Assembly: GCF_030272615.1 (NCBI RefSeq) | Contig: NC_081413.1 | Coordinates: forward strand, 102,198,239 to 102,262,238 | Direction: 5' to 3' | DNA from: Cryptomeria japonica | Lineage: Eukaryota; Streptophyta; Pinopsida; Cupressales; Cupressaceae | DNA: 64,000 bases | Part shown: one piece after another, positions 1-11,058 of the stretch | Layout of the letters: every line of letters starts with the position of its first letter | Position numbering within the stretch: position 1 is the first letter of the stretch | Notes under the pieces: generated by a model | Databases searched by the model: none | The model's input: only the letters and a program-made list of their open reading frames with translations | What the model was told of the DNA's origin: nothing | Made by a program: the position numbers and the translations under genes

Positions 1-19
1 GAATCTCTGCCAAGAGGTA
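1..19 (-). pseudogene. pol: Gypsy element G, RNase H fragment cut by the window edge
   Basis: Read on the minus strand these bases encode Tyr-Leu-Leu-Ala-Glu-Ile. This matches the usual continuation of the plant Gypsy RNase H domain after an Asp-Pro pair, and that pair lies at 7773-7778 on the other side of insertion A1. I infer that A1 split one G element here and that a few bases were lost at the junction. The piece is too short to stand alone. Confidence 0.45.
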
Positions 20-1149
20 GTATACTAAGAGGGGGGGTGAATTAGTGTGCCAAGAATCTTTGTCCTAAAACACTTACATAGTCTAAAGATAAACCAGTAA
101 AGAAATCTAACAGCCAAACCGGTTACCACACATGTAAACCAAAATGTGAATAAAGCATTTACCCACAAAAGCAATACAACCATAACACAAGATATTTGAC
201 ATGGAAACCCAACTGGGAAAAACCACGGTGAGATGGAACTCACAAGTCACTATCTGCAGAATAGAAACCAGATCGGTTAAGGTCTTACAATTATTAGGAA
301 TCTCAATCTCTATTAGGAGATAAGTCCGATTAAAGACTACCTTGTTAGAGGATTTTAGATTCACATGTGTGAACCACCTTGTTAGAGGATTTTACAAAGG
401 CTTTGAGGCCTACCCGGTTAAGGGCTACAGACTTGTCAAAGATGTGAGTAATCAACAAGTGTCTGATCTATCTAATAGCACAAACTACTTGGTTAGATCC
501 AGTATTGCTCACAGCTAATGCATTCTAGCATTACTTCAGTCTTCTCTATCTCTCTCACAGTTACAACTTGATCTTTTTAGATAAGATTGTTCTTACAACA
601 ACTCAACTTCCACCTTAAACCCTAGCATGACATTAACCCTTTTTTGCAAGAGCTTAAAACCCTAGACATGATGTCCTTTTAAAGGAATCTAATTTCATGT
701 CGGTCCAATAGGATTACATTACAATTTCCTAGGTTCAATGCATCTAGACATACTCAGTAACATGACACAAAAAGCACAATCAATGTGTCGGCACCATCAA
801 ACAATCGGTGAATTGGTAACTCATCACAAAATGTCGGTTGGTAACTCATCACAGAGTATTACTGGTTCATACAAAATACCGGTTGTCGGTTTGACAAAAA
901 TGAAGACTGGTAAGAATGTGTTGTGTTGCTTTTCTCCCTCGTGCCACTTGGGATCTACGAACCACTTGGGGTCGACATGCCGCTTCAGATTGGGAAACAC
1001 ATTCAGCAAAAATCACCACTAGTCTAAAGACTAGTATACAACATACTCGTTGGAACAAATACCGGTTGATCTTACATATAAAGGGGATCTCAATACAAGT
1101 GTGTGTCTATCAATGACAATCACAACATAAATAAACAAAAATGCCAACA
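20..1149 (-). repeat. A1 3' LTR
   Basis: A direct repeat of 6604-7772, ending in ...GCCAACA on the plus strand. It lacks the outermost bases TGATGA found at the other A-family ends. Differences from the partner LTR are mostly transitions, often inside AACCGG-type sites (for example CCAGT near 94 against CCGGT near 6682). It contains the U3 hairpin at 1018-1035 and the U5 stem-loop at 22-48, in which one arm has a G.T-type mismatch. Confidence 0.88.
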
Positions 1150-1412
1150 ATCTCCCCCTTTGGCATTGATGGCAACACTTAGGAAAATAAAATTTTGACA
1201 TCTAAGTGTCTTACAACAAAAGCTTGCCATTAACAAAATTGCTCCCCCTAAGCATATACACTATCCCTTAATCAACACAATGTATAGCAATTTTGCATAT
1301 AGAGCATATAGCATATATCAAAGCATATATCAAAATTTCAAAACTAGATACTTCTCCCCTTGTGTCAGAAGATCAAAATTTTATAACCAAAAACCAAATA
1401 CTTCTCCCCCTT
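1150..1412 (-). other. A1 polypurine tract series
   Basis: On the plus strand, pyrimidine runs containing CTCCCC occur at about 1152-1160 (touching the LTR), 1242-1249, 1353-1358 and 1402-1411. On the element's own strand they read AAAGGGGGAG and variants. The copy touching the LTR is the expected primer for plus-strand DNA synthesis. The others are extra copies, a feature described for Sireviruses. No coding sequence is seen between them. Confidence 0.7.
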
Positions 1413-1466
1413 TGCCAACAATGACAAAGTACCACTGAATAACCCTGTTTCCATATATAAAAAAAA

Positions 1467-4400
1467 TTATGACAATAATGAATAATACTTGTCAAAGACC
1501 GATTTATAGTCCTAAAAAAATTGTTTCATGGATAGAGACTAGGACTCAAGTAGGGAGGTTGCCACTTCCTTCTCTATCTGCATCTAGGATACCTGTTCCT
1601 CCATGGCATCTATTGTGCTTAGTTCCTGTGTGACTATCAGGGCATCCAGGTTCAGATAACACTTCTAAAGAATTTGCAGTCGTGGAAGTAAAACCAGTTG
1701 AAGCTCCTGCAAATCCCTAGACCGTGTACTAATCTCTTGCTCCATCTTGGCCGATTGGATCTGGAACCGGTGAACGGTTTGCCCATATGCTGCAAAGGAA
1801 GCATAAGGTGTCTTAAATGTGCCCAAGTAGGACTGTAAGTCTGTTTGAAGCTTTTGCTTCTTGGCTAGCACATCATCATAGAATAGATGAGGTTGACAGA
1901 TTTTGCTGAGTAGCAAGTTTCCCTCATCCAAGGCATTCCTTATGTCCTTTTGATCTTTTAGCAGATCAGTCCTAAGCTCATTCATCTTTTTCACCAGAGC
2001 AACATTAAGAGCCTTTTGGTGCTCTTTCTTGACATTGGCCTTTGCTACTTCTTTCACACTCTGTACCTAATCATCCACTACAGTACATAGAAGTTTGAGT
2101 TGTGCTAGTGATGATTCAGTGTCAGGAAGATTAGTACCGGGGATTAAACCAGTAAGGGTGTCTATAGCCGCCTAAATTATGTCCTGTTCCTTTTTCCTAC
2201 GAATGACTTCAAGGCACTCTTGGGAAACCTTGATGCTCTACATAAGCTCAAACTCACTTGCAGATTGGAGATCAATAGGACTCGAGATAGCAGCCGGTTT
2301 GGCTTGGCTCACGGTTGCCTTAGGAGTCTCCATCTATGTGCTCTTCATTGCTTCAGCTGTCTTGTCTGCTTCTTCCTTCTTTTTCCTCTCCTTCTCTTCT
2401 TTCTCTTTCTCTTCTCTCTTTTTCTTCTCTTCCTCTTCCATCTTCTTCTTGTCTTCCTCTTCTTTCTTCTTCTTTTCTGCTTCTTCCTTCTTCTTTGCTT
2501 CCTCTTCCTTCTTCTTCTGTGCTTCCTCTTCCTTATTCTTTTGTTCTTCCTCTTCCTTCTTCTTCTTCTCTTCCTCTTCCTTCTTCTTCTTCTCTTCCTC
2601 TTCCTTCTTTCTCTTTTCTTCCTTATCCTCTTCTTCTTTCTTCTTCCTCTCATCTTCTTGCTTCTTCTTCTCTTCTTCTTTTCATTTCTCATCTTCCTCT
2701 TTTCTCTTCTCTTCCTCTTTCTTTTTTTTCTCATCTTCATCCCTCTTCTTCTTCTCTTCCTATTCCTTTTTTGCTTCCTATGTGTCCTTAGCCTGTTCAC
2801 TACCCTATTCGGCTTGTTGCCCCTGTTCAGTTCCCTCAGAAGGTATGTCCTGAGTGACATCTTCTACATCCAGGGCATCGACATCGATAGTGTTGATTGG
2901 TTCTTCAACCAGGTTTCCTTCCTCATCAAAAACCTCATCTGGTTTGGAGATAATCGGTTCTTTTTCTGCTTGGAGGTTGGCCATTCGTGCTTTGTGAGCT
3001 AGAATAGCATGATTCATGTGTTGATGAGTATCTTTTTCCACATCATCAATTCTCCCCTCCAACAGCCAGTGTCTTCTTCTCCTTGTGAAGAAGAGACCTT
3101 TATTTTGATCCAATACATCAAACAATTCTGAATTTGAGAGTTCAGAAAAGTATTGTGAAAAGAATTTCTCCCTAATCTCCTGTTCCTTTTCAATGGAAAT
3201 GCACCATTTATTATCTAATACTTTAAATAAAGAAGCCGGTGTCTGAGATTTAATCTCTAATGGTGATCGGTCATTCTTGCACAAATAAACAATGATATCC
3301 TGTAATATTTCCTCCTTCTCCTCATCACTGAAATCATCATAGTAATCTACTAAATCATGAAGTAATTTTCTCCTAATATTCTTAATTGCCCTTTGAAAAT
3401 GTGTCAAAGGTTTGTATGAGGAGATGTCAATATTTACCGGTGCTGATGATGCCGGTTAATTCTTCTTCATCTTCTTTGTTTGTCTTGCCTTCTTTGGCTT
3501 TTCATCAGACTCGATTTCTTCGGAGTCCAGTTCATTTGTCTTAGTCTTCCTCTTTCTTTTGAAGACTTTAGCTGGTGTTACCTCCGGTTTCTTCTTTGTC
3601 GGTGACCGCTTGGTCACTCTTAGAGTAGCAGTGGTAGCCGATGCCGATGTTGTAGGCACTGCCTTGGCTTTCTTTACTGCCGGTTATTTTCCTTTCTTCA
3701 CCCATGGTTCTTCAGCTGATGCAATCCTCTCCAAGTAGGTTCCAGTCCTCTTAGCCTTTGGATCAAGAGGCGAGGTAATAAGGGTTGACGCATACCCTTC
3801 CAGCATGTCATACATAACCTCATAGCTCATTGGCTCCACTTCCTCCATTCTAGGCTCAATAGCCTCCATTAAACATTTGTCCACCTGAATAGTGAAACAG
3901 ATGTCATCTTCGTATTTCTTCACTATATCACCTGAGATTCTTACCCTCGGAATCATCTTTCTTCTGAACTCATCAAAATATTTGTTGAGTACTTCAAGGT
4001 AGCCAATTCCAATGGCTTGAACACTTTCCTTTATCTGTTTGGTTACCGGTTGGTCAGGGGACCACTGGACATCTCCTACACCAGGAAAGTAGCCTTGGAA
4101 ATAGAAGAACAACCCTACCAGTAGTTGTCCAAACTTGAACCTCAGTGAATTGTCCTATTTGATTGCCTTTAGATTCAACAGGAGTTGCCTCTGCATACCG
4201 GTGCATAAGTCAAAAGATGCATCCTCTTTTATCATCCGGTAAGCAGCATTTACCGCTACAGCAGATACAGAATTAATCCTGCTGGCTGAAAATGTTTTGT
4301 ATCCTATCACCATGCAGGCATATTTCACCATATCATCCTTGATAGGATTCACTGTCATACCCCATGAGTCACTGGTTGAACCAGTGAGCTTGGCTATTTC

Positions 4401-4832
4401 GGTTTTGCTCACCTTTCTCAGGGCTGGCACTTCCCCTGTGTTGCAAAAACTGGTGACTGCATGAATTGCCTAAGGTGTAATATCATGCATCCTCTCCAGG
4501 TACATCTTGTCACCGTGGACTCTGCTTAAAATAATCCTTATGTGATCCTCCGTAAAATCTTCCAGAAAATATACTGCATTATGGAATTTCTTCTTCTCTA
4601 AGATACTAAACTCCAATTTGATCTTTTTGTCCTTGCCGCAAAATAGACCTAACTGAGTGTGAATGGCTAAAGACCCTAGGTCTTCTATTTTACAATCAAT
4701 ATAATCAGAAATTCATTCTTCAACTATGACTCTAGCTGGAACTTGTGATAAGGCATTATATTTGGACTTCCTCTAAATAAAACTTTCTGACTCTATGGAT
4801 GTACTTGAACTAGTATGAGATGCAAAAACCAT
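1467..4832 (-). pseudogene. A1 ORF2: large charged coiled-coil protein of unknown function
   Basis: The start codon complement is at 4830-4832 and the final stop at 1467-1469. The whole 3,366-base span keeps one reading frame (1,122 codons) and is broken only by in-frame stops, not by frameshifts. The N-terminal third is a globular domain I do not recognise. A Lys/Ala/Pro/Thr-rich linker follows, then a second globular block around 2805-3407, then a Glu/Lys/Arg-rich stretch (about 2345-2780) and a C-terminal coiled coil (about 1500-2060). Many stops (e.g. 4773-4775, 4470-4472, 2805-2807, 2778-2780, 2172-2174, 1665-1667) are TAG where a sister copy has CAG. It might be compared with the envelope-like third ORF of some Sireviruses, but I see no proof of homology. 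Confidence 0.75.
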
Positions 4833-5275
4833 TGTAGAGTATTTCAAGAACATGAAAAATACCTTTCAAATGTGAATTTAGGGCTTCCTGATTCTGCTTC
4901 ACTCCACTCTCCATCGGTTGCCAAATCACCACTTTGTGTTCTCCACTACCGCTTGCAAACTGGATTTGAATCTCTTTCAAGGTATGTCAATTTCTTGAAA
5001 TCTTAGCTCAAATCGCCTTTTCTTCGCTCTGCACTTGAAAACTTCTCTTCGCTCAAAAACAGATAGTGAGAAATGATTTGAAAAATGCTTTTATACATGT
5101 CTCTCACCTACCACCATTAATGCTCCTCTATTAGGGCGTAAACCCTAATTTGCCTTTTTACCATTTCTGGTCTTCTGCCAAGCGATAGGTATCGCATACC
5201 AGTTAAGGTCTTTTATCGGTGTAAACTGGGGGTTTGAAATCATTTCGCCGTTTGCTCCCCCTAAGCCTTTGAGGC
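4833..5275 (-). other. A1 region between ORF1 and ORF2
   Basis: About 440 bases of non-coding sequence, conserved in all three A copies. Going toward ORF2 it carries a polypurine run (GGGGGAG, about 5254-5262), a telomere-like palindrome (5130-5149), a TATA-like box (5088-5095) and a leader of about 255 bases. Its length and conservation suggest that ORF2 has its own transcript; this is inference. Confidence 0.6.
5088..5149 (-). promoter_or_regulatory. A1 putative internal promoter for ORF2
   Basis: The plus strand at 5130-5149 reads ATTAGGGCGTAAACCCTAAT, a palindrome with 7-base arms that contains AAACCCTAA, the plant telo-box. The plus-strand sequence CTTTTATA at 5088-5095 is TATAAAAG on the coding strand, about 35 bases downstream. 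The same palindrome occurs unchanged at 28718-28737 (A2) and 39438-39457 (A3). Promoter function is inferred from motif order and conservation only. Confidence 0.45.
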
Positions 5276-6553
5276 TTAGTTTGTTGGTTCTGATATTTCC
5301 ACACTAGGTGCAGAAACCGGTTCCTCTTCCAACATTGTTGGTTTCTTCCTCCAGGTTGTGTTCATGTCCCCTTGAACTTTTTCAACATTGATTTCTCCTT
5401 CCTGAGTGACCGGTATATCATCAAATATACTTTTTCTGCTTCTGCAGAATCTTGCAATGTGACCCAGTTTGTTGCAATGATAGCAAACAAGTCCAGGTGC
5501 TCTCCAAGGTCCATTGTACATGTTTCCATTCTTCCTTCTGCATGTTGCAGCAGTGTGACCATGACCATGACAGATCATACAACTTTCTCTCCATCTGGTT
5601 GTCGCTTGATGGCCATCACTTCTTGACTGATGATTGAAGACATTAAACCAGTTGTGGTTCCGGTTCACAAAAGGTTCAGGACTAGTTCCTTGGGTCCTTT
5701 GAGGATATCTTCCAGTGTTATCCATCACAGACCTGCATTCAAATGCTCTATGCCCAAACTTGTTGCATGCATAACAATGACCATTGAACTTATTAGATCT
5801 AGGTACATTGTTGATAAAATATGGAAAATTATTGTAGGCTTTGCTCCTACATACATTGGCAGTGTGTCCTTCTTCAAGACAGTTAAAGAAAATAGGTTTG
5901 AATTTTTGCTTACCTTTTCCTTTGAGTGTCGGTTGCTTCTTTGATGCTTCAGCATTTGTTCCTAAGGATTCTCCTTCCTCATGTCCAAAGAAACCAAGAC
6001 CATTGGTATTCTTTGTTGGTCTAGATGACTCAAGCTTTTGCTCTAGCTTGACAGTACTTTTGCCAAACTTAGCCAGTATTTCCTTTGACTCAAAGAGTTC
6101 TTTGGAAATAGCAGTGTTTGTCTCCATTAGACTTGCATTTTCTGAGATGGCTATGTTCAGTTCTCCTTGCATGTCTTCCTTTTCTATTCTACTCTCATGA
6201 AGGCGAGCAGTCAGTGCACTAATCTCTTGTTTCAACTTGGAGATCTCATGATCTCTGTCCTTTACCCGATCTTCAGCTTTTCTCCGGTTCTCAAGCTCTT
6301 TAATAAACTGAATAGTCAGTCCTTCCAACTCCTTTCTTAGATTGGAGTTTGAATCATTCAGCTTATTTACTTCAGCACTCATGGCTTCCATGTTAGCTTC
6401 ATCTTCAGAACTACTTTCAGATAGTTCCATCAGCCTCTCTGCATGTTCTCTCCTTTTTGCTTGAGATGCCTTATATTTGACCATAAGATCATCATAGGCT
6501 TGCTCAAACTTAGTGAGCCATTGAGTAAGTTCCCTCATAGTGTATTCCCCCAT
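5276..6553 (-). CDS. A1 ORF1: Gag-like coiled-coil protein with four zinc-knuckle sites
   Basis: An intact 425-codon reading frame beginning with the ATG at 6551-6553, about 35 bases after the primer-binding site, where gag would normally be. An in-frame TTG upstream (6563-6565) is an unlikely start. Roughly residues 1-180 are Glu/Lys-rich and predicted coiled coil. Four CX2CX4HX4C sites follow at about residues 223-400: FNCLEEGHTANVC (first Cys replaced by Phe), CYACNKFGHRAFEC, CMICHGHGHTAATC and CYHCNKLGHIARFC. No capsid-type (UBN2/Retrotran_gag) domain is visible. A nucleic-acid-binding Gag-like role is inferred. It is the only A-family gene in the window without stops or frameshifts. Confidence 0.8.
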   Translation of the reverse strand: MGEYTMRELTQWLTKFEQAYDDLMVKYKASQAKRREHAERLMELSESSSEDEANMEAMSAEVNKLNDSNSNLRKELEGLTIQFIKELENRRKAEDRVKDRDHEISKLKQEISALTARLHESRIEKEDMQGELNIAISENASLMETNTAISKELFESKEILAKFGKSTVKLEQKLESSRPTKNTNGLGFFGHEEGESLGTNAEASKKQPTLKGKGKQKFKPIFFNCLEEGHTANVCRSKAYNNFPYFINNVPRSNKFNGHCYACNKFGHRAFECRSVMDNTGRYPQRTQGTSPEPFVNRNHNWFNVFNHQSRSDGHQATTRWRESCMICHGHGHTAATCRRKNGNMYNGPWRAPGLVCYHCNKLGHIARFCRSRKSIFDDIPVTQEGEINVEKVQGDMNTTWRKKPTMLEEEPVSAPSVEISEPTN

Positions 6554-6588
6554 ATCTCTTTCCAAGTGGTTAAACTTATAGAAAGGTA

Positions 6589-6603
6589 GGCTCTGATACC
6601 AAT
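6589..6603 (-). other. A1 primer-binding site (initiator Met tRNA type)
   Basis: On the minus strand this reads ATTGGTATCAGAGCC, directly next to the 5' LTR. It contains TGGTATCAGAGC, the usual plant Copia site complementary to the 3' end of initiator methionine tRNA. Confidence 0.85.
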
Positions 6604-7772
6604 TGATGAATACTAAGAGGGGGGGTGAATTAGTATGCCAATAATCTCTGTCCTAAAACACTTACATAGTCTAAAGATAAACCGGTAAAGCAATCTAACA
6701 GTCAAACCAGTTACCACACATACAAACCAAAATGCGAATAAAGCATTTACCCACAAAAGCAATACAACCATAACACAAGATATTTGACATGGAAACCCAA
6801 CTAGGAAAAACCACGATGAGATGGAACTCACAAGTCACTATCTACAGAATAGAAACCAGCTCGGTTAAGGTCAGACCAGTTAAGGTCTTACAATGTTCTT
6901 CACCAGAACAGATCCTGTTAGGAATCTCAATCTTTGTTAGGAGATAAGTCCAATTAAATACTACCTTGTTAGAGGATTTTAGATTCACATGTGTGAACCA
7001 CCTTGTTAGAGGATTTTACAAAGGCTTTGAGGCCTACCCGGTTAAGGGCTACAGACTTGTCAAAGATGTGAGTAATCAACAAGTGTTTGATCTATCTAAT
7101 AGCACAAACTGCTTGGTTAGATCCAATATTGCTCATAGCTAATGCATTCCAACATTACTTCAGTCTTCTCTATCTCTCTCATAGTTACAACTTGATCTTT
7201 TTAGATAAGATCGTTCTTACAACAACTCAACTTCCACCTTAAACCCTAGCACAACATTAACCCTTTTTTGCAAGAGCTTAAAACCCTAGACATGATTTCC
7301 TTTTAAAGGAATCTGATTTCATGTCGATCCAATAGGATTACATTACAATTTCCTAGGTTCAATGCATCTAGACATACTCAGTAACATGACACAAAAAGCA
7401 TCGTCAATGTGTCAGCACCGTCAAACAATCAGTGGATTGGTAACTCATCACAAAATGTCAGTTGGTAACTCATCACAGAGTATTACCGGTTCATACAAAA
7501 TACCAGTTGCTGGTTTGACAAAAATGAAGACTGGTAAGAATGTGTTGTGCCACTTTTCTCCCTCGTGCTGCTTGGGATCTACGAACCACTTGGGGTCGAC
7601 ATGCCGCTTCAGACCGGGAAACACATTCTGCAAAATCACCACTAGTCTAAAGACTAGTATACAACATACTGGTTGGAACAAATACCGGTTGATCTTACAT
7701 ATAAAGGGGATCTCAATACAAGTGTGTGTCCATCAATGACAATCACAACATAAATAAACAAAAATGCCAACA
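6604..7772 (-). repeat. A1 5' LTR
   Basis: A 1,169-base LTR that reads TGATGA...GCCAACA on the plus strand, so TGTTGG...TCATCA on the element strand. It carries the U5 stem-loop at 6610-6636 (ATACTAA / TTAGTAT around a G-run) and a perfect hairpin at 7641-7658 (ACTAGTC / GACTAGT). It is rich in ACCGGT-type sites. The right flank is RNase H coding sequence of element G. Confidence 0.9.
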
Positions 7773-8940
7773 GGATCTACTTTTCAAATGAGCATTATGG
7801 TATGACTAAGCATGTAATGCTTAAGTTTTTGTGAACAAAAAACCACAACTAGGCATGTTTTTTCCAGAGGAGTATAATTGAGCTCATAGCCAACCAAAGT
7901 GTGACTGAGATAGTATACAACCCTTTCCTTACCATTCTCATCTAATTGGACCAAAAGTGCCCCCAGTGCAATTGCAATAGCTGAGATATATAAAATCAGG
8001 GGCTTTCTTGGGATATGAGGCATCCAGATGGGTGGATTGCCAATATATTCCTTGATGTTATCAAAGCCCTATTGGAAAGTGATGCTCCATTTGAAAGAGG
8101 TCTCTTTTTAGATTAGATGAGTGAATGGCTGACACCTGTCATCTAGCTATTTTATGAAGCGATGGATTGATTGTAACTTTCTCTATAGACTTTGTAAATT
8201 CTTGATGTTGCATGAAGGAGGCATTTTAATGATATCTTATGGTCTAATTCAATGTCTCTTCTAGAAATAATGAACCCTAGTATTTTACCTGATGTGATGC
8301 CAAAGACACATTTCTTGGGATTGAGTCTCAGCTGATACTTTGTTAATTTGTCAAAGATGTGTTCGATGATATTAAGATGTTCCAGTCTTGTCTTTGACTT
8401 ACCAAGGAGATCATCTGTATATTCTTCTACAATGATATGGATCATTTCATGGAAGGGAATTGTCATTGCACGTTGATATGTTGCTCCTACATTCTTGAGG
8501 TCAAAAAGAATAACATAGTAACAGAAGGTGCCCCATGGGATGGTAAAGGTAGTTGTATGTTGATTTTCTTATGTTATCTTGATCTGATTGTATCTAGAGA
8601 AATCGTCCATAAGAGAAAGCATCTCATGTCTCAGTGTAAGATCCACTAAGATGTCAATGTTTGGAAGCAGGAAATCATCTTTTGGGCATGCCTTCTTTAA
8701 ATATCTAAAAAATTTACAAATACATATATCCCACTTGGTTTGGAAATTGGTACTATGTTGGAGATCCATTATAAGTAATCTATAGGGTGTAAAAAAGCCA
8801 CTTCTAGTGATTTCTCTAGCTCTTCTTTGACAAATAGGACTACTTTGAGATGAATTTTTCTCAACTTTTGTTTCACAAGTTTCACATCTAGATTGACAGC
8901 CAAATTGATGGACTACCAAGATGAGATCCAATCATGGCAT
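7773..8940 (-). pseudogene. pol: Gypsy element G reverse transcriptase and RNase H, decayed
   Basis: Three minus-strand segments in different frames fit a plant Ty3/Gypsy polymerase. 8569-8931 matches the RT N-terminal part (CPKDDFLLPNIDILVD, then MDDFSRYNQIK). 8152-8466 holds the catalytic box as YTDD within EEYTDDLLGKS, followed by RLNPKKCVFGITSGK. 7784-8023 is RNase H (YYLSHTLVGYELNYTPLEK). Frameshifts and stops separate the pieces. The domain stops at 7773, where A1 was inserted, and a short remainder lies at 1-19. Integrase and the 3' LTR must lie beyond the left edge of the window. Confidence 0.82.
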
Positions 8941-10103
8941 ATGGGCATATGACCAAGTGAAATTTACTGATGCTTCGTGAAGGAGAGTGTGGAAGTCTCC
9001 ACTTTTTGTGCCAGTTAAGGATGCTACCACATAGGTGATCTTAGGAGATTATGGAGTCCCCAGGTTGAATTATTTAGTGTCCTCTATAAGGATAGATGAT
9101 CATTTTGATCTCATTGTGTCTATAAGGGGAACATGAAGCTCCTCATTTTCTAGCACCTCATCGCGGTTTTCACTACAAAATAAATCCTTTATTTTTACCA
9201 TTTTCTGATCTAAAAGTGCCTTGAAGAGGTTTTCTTTAGGAGATCTTTGATTTTTCTCTTCATTTTTAATTTTGCAGGTAAGGATTTCTTCTTCCTTAAA
9301 ATAGTCCTAGGGATCAAGCTTATAGACACAAGTGTAGTCTTGCCCCCAGTAAGATGAATATTTTGTAGCACCCATGAATTCTAGGATCACTTCATCACTC
9401 TGGAAAACATCGAGGTGTGTGATTGCTTGTTGGTCCCAGTTAATCAATTCAAGGAGATGAAAGGAAAGTTCAATGGTCATGATAGATTTTTTTGAAGGAG
9501 GGGGAGATATCTATATCATCATAGGCTCTCTTTATTTCCTCCTTATGAATGTCTTGAATAGTCACATAATTGTAGTCATCATCATAGAAAACACATTTGA
9601 AACTTGTGGGTTCGTTATTAGTGACAACGTCAAAACCCAAGCCTTGATTTTTAGGATGGATTGTGGGTTCAAGAGGAGATCCCATTCCACTCTCTTGATG
9701 ACCTAAGACACCACCTTGATGTTGCCATTTTGAGTGACTAACTTATGAGATCTTGGGTACTTTCCTTGAAATAATAGGGGAGCTTATCATTAGTTTCAGG
9801 AGGATCCTGATATAGCCACTTATTGATATCCTCTTCAAATTCTTCATCATCTACTCTCGAATGATTGGAAGGTGGTGTGACCCGCTTTTTTCTTTTACTG
9901 ATAAGCATGTTTACCATGTGTGTGTGGATCTAGGGGCATTGCCCCCACTGCAGAGGCATTTGTGAGAGAATATTTACCACATCCCTTGTTGTTGATCTTG
10001 ACCTGAGTGAGGGTGGTTGCAAGTGTAGCTTTAGTTTTAGTGGATGAGAGAAGGATTTGGGATCCATGTAGGATGAGGAAGAAGTGGCCTATAAAGTGCC
10101 AAT
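8941..10103 (-). other. Element G, degraded sequence between protease and RT
   Basis: This should be the pol linker of element G. Short minus-strand segments (e.g. 9470-9685, with an acidic IDHKEEIKRAYDD-like run) look like former coding sequence, but I cannot assign a domain. No independent gene is seen. Confidence 0.4.
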
Positions 10104-10385
10104 CTATATCCTAGTGCAATAATTGGAATGGGGAAAGGAAGCCTCAAGAGAACGATAGTACTTAAAATGTTGGGAATTTGCATGGATGGTGACTTTAGTG
10201 CTATTAAAAGGAAATTTGAGACATTGATGATATGTGGAGGGAATAACGTACATGGCATGAATCCATGGGTTGCCAAGGAGGATGTTGTAGGGAAGGTAAA
10301 GATCAATAACATGACAAATTATGTGGTGCAAAACAAGTCCCACTTGAATGGGCAAAGAAATGGTGTCTTTTGAGGTGCGCTCCAA
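10104..10385 (-). pseudogene. pol: Gypsy element G protease region, decayed
   Basis: The minus-strand segment carries [13 protein letters not shown] followed by [15 protein letters not shown]. This closely fits the conserved C-terminal end of the aspartic protease domain in plant Gypsy elements (typically ...LLGRPWIH.M.AVPST.HQ..KFP). The catalytic DTG/DSG part upstream cannot be read with confidence. The piece lies between the gag region (above 11,059) and RT (below 8,940), in the order expected for this strand. Confidence 0.7.
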
Positions 10386-11058
10386 GTTATCGTATTCTTT
10401 TACAATGATGATCTATTTTTGGATATTTGTTGTAGTGTACCTGACTTGTTTAACAAATTTTAAGGTGCATAGATTAAGATTTGAGCCATTATCTAACATG
10501 ACTCATTTCACAATAAATTTATTAATAGTGACAGCGATGCAAAGCAGAAGATTATGATTGGGTGGAATGAGAGGCATGTCAGTGTATGCAAAGGTAATGG
10601 AATGATACTAAGTGTCCCACAAGAGATTGGAATTGCATGGGTCTATATTATTGGGAAAACAAGAATATTGTAAAGATTTAGTAAGGATCTCTTGATGCGT
10701 AGGCGACATGTGGAGGAGATCTAGGATAAATATTTGTACAAGAGTGTTACCCAAGTGTTCCAGGATGTTATATTGTGTGTTGGATGAGGGTGTAGTAGAT
10801 TCCCCTGCAATAGATATTTGTCCCCTTCAGGTAGTGACTACACATTAGGAATCTTGCCCTTTGATACTAATCATCCCAATTTGGTCCTTGACTCGGGTGA
10901 TAGCACCAACTATGTTGCCAAAATCAAGCATTGTGGTGGTATTGTTGGTATTGTTGTTGTGATTGGCTTGATTTTTTGTTGTTGATATTGCGAGATCCAA
11001 TGTTAACATTTGAAGTACTAGCACAATAAGTGTGTTTAGTGAATGTGTTTTGATAGAT
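10386..11058 (-). other. Element G, unreadable stretch between gag knuckle and protease
   Basis: I see no clear domain here. By position it should hold the protease N-terminus. A minus-strand segment at 10845-11072 is Asn/Thr-rich and of low complexity. Confidence 0.3.

Larger units (their letters stand above)
20..7772 (-). mobile_element. A1: LTR retrotransposon without pol genes, copy 1
   Basis: The order on the minus strand is 5' LTR (6604-7772), initiator-Met-type primer-binding site, ORF1, inter-ORF region, ORF2, a series of polypurine tracts and 3' LTR (20-1149). No reverse transcriptase, integrase, protease or RNase H can be read in any frame, so this is a non-autonomous element. It lies inside the RNase H region of Gypsy element G. 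The right end is clean. The left end lacks the first few bases of the terminus seen in the other copies, and no target-site duplication can be recognised. A1 and A3 are close relatives; A2 is a more distant subfamily. Confidence 0.88.

Noticed and set aside
824-1116. Small ORFs within the LTRs (also near 7448-7739, 36902-37153, 43590-43841)
   Set aside because: They lie in LTR U3, change between copies and overlap on both strands. No conserved product.
2179-2853. Long plus-strand ORFs rich in Ser/Phe/Leu (also 25916-26436 and, on the minus strand, 41689-42450)
   Set aside because: These are antisense readings of the polypurine block that codes the Glu/Lys helix of ORF2. Pure pyrimidine sequence rarely contains stops, so such ORFs arise by chance.
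2345-2860. Arg/Lys-rich ORF on the minus strand
   Set aside because: It is a shifted reading of the same purine block. The true ORF2 frame is the Glu/Lys one, continuous with 4832-1467.
5130-5149. Interstitial telomere repeat
   Set aside because: Contains a single AAACCCTAA as part of a palindrome, not a tandem telomere array. Kept only as a telo-box promoter motif.
5372-6200. Plus-strand ORFs opposite ORF1 of A1
   Set aside because: Shadows of the ORF1 coding strand; Cys/His content comes from the complement of the zinc-knuckle codons.
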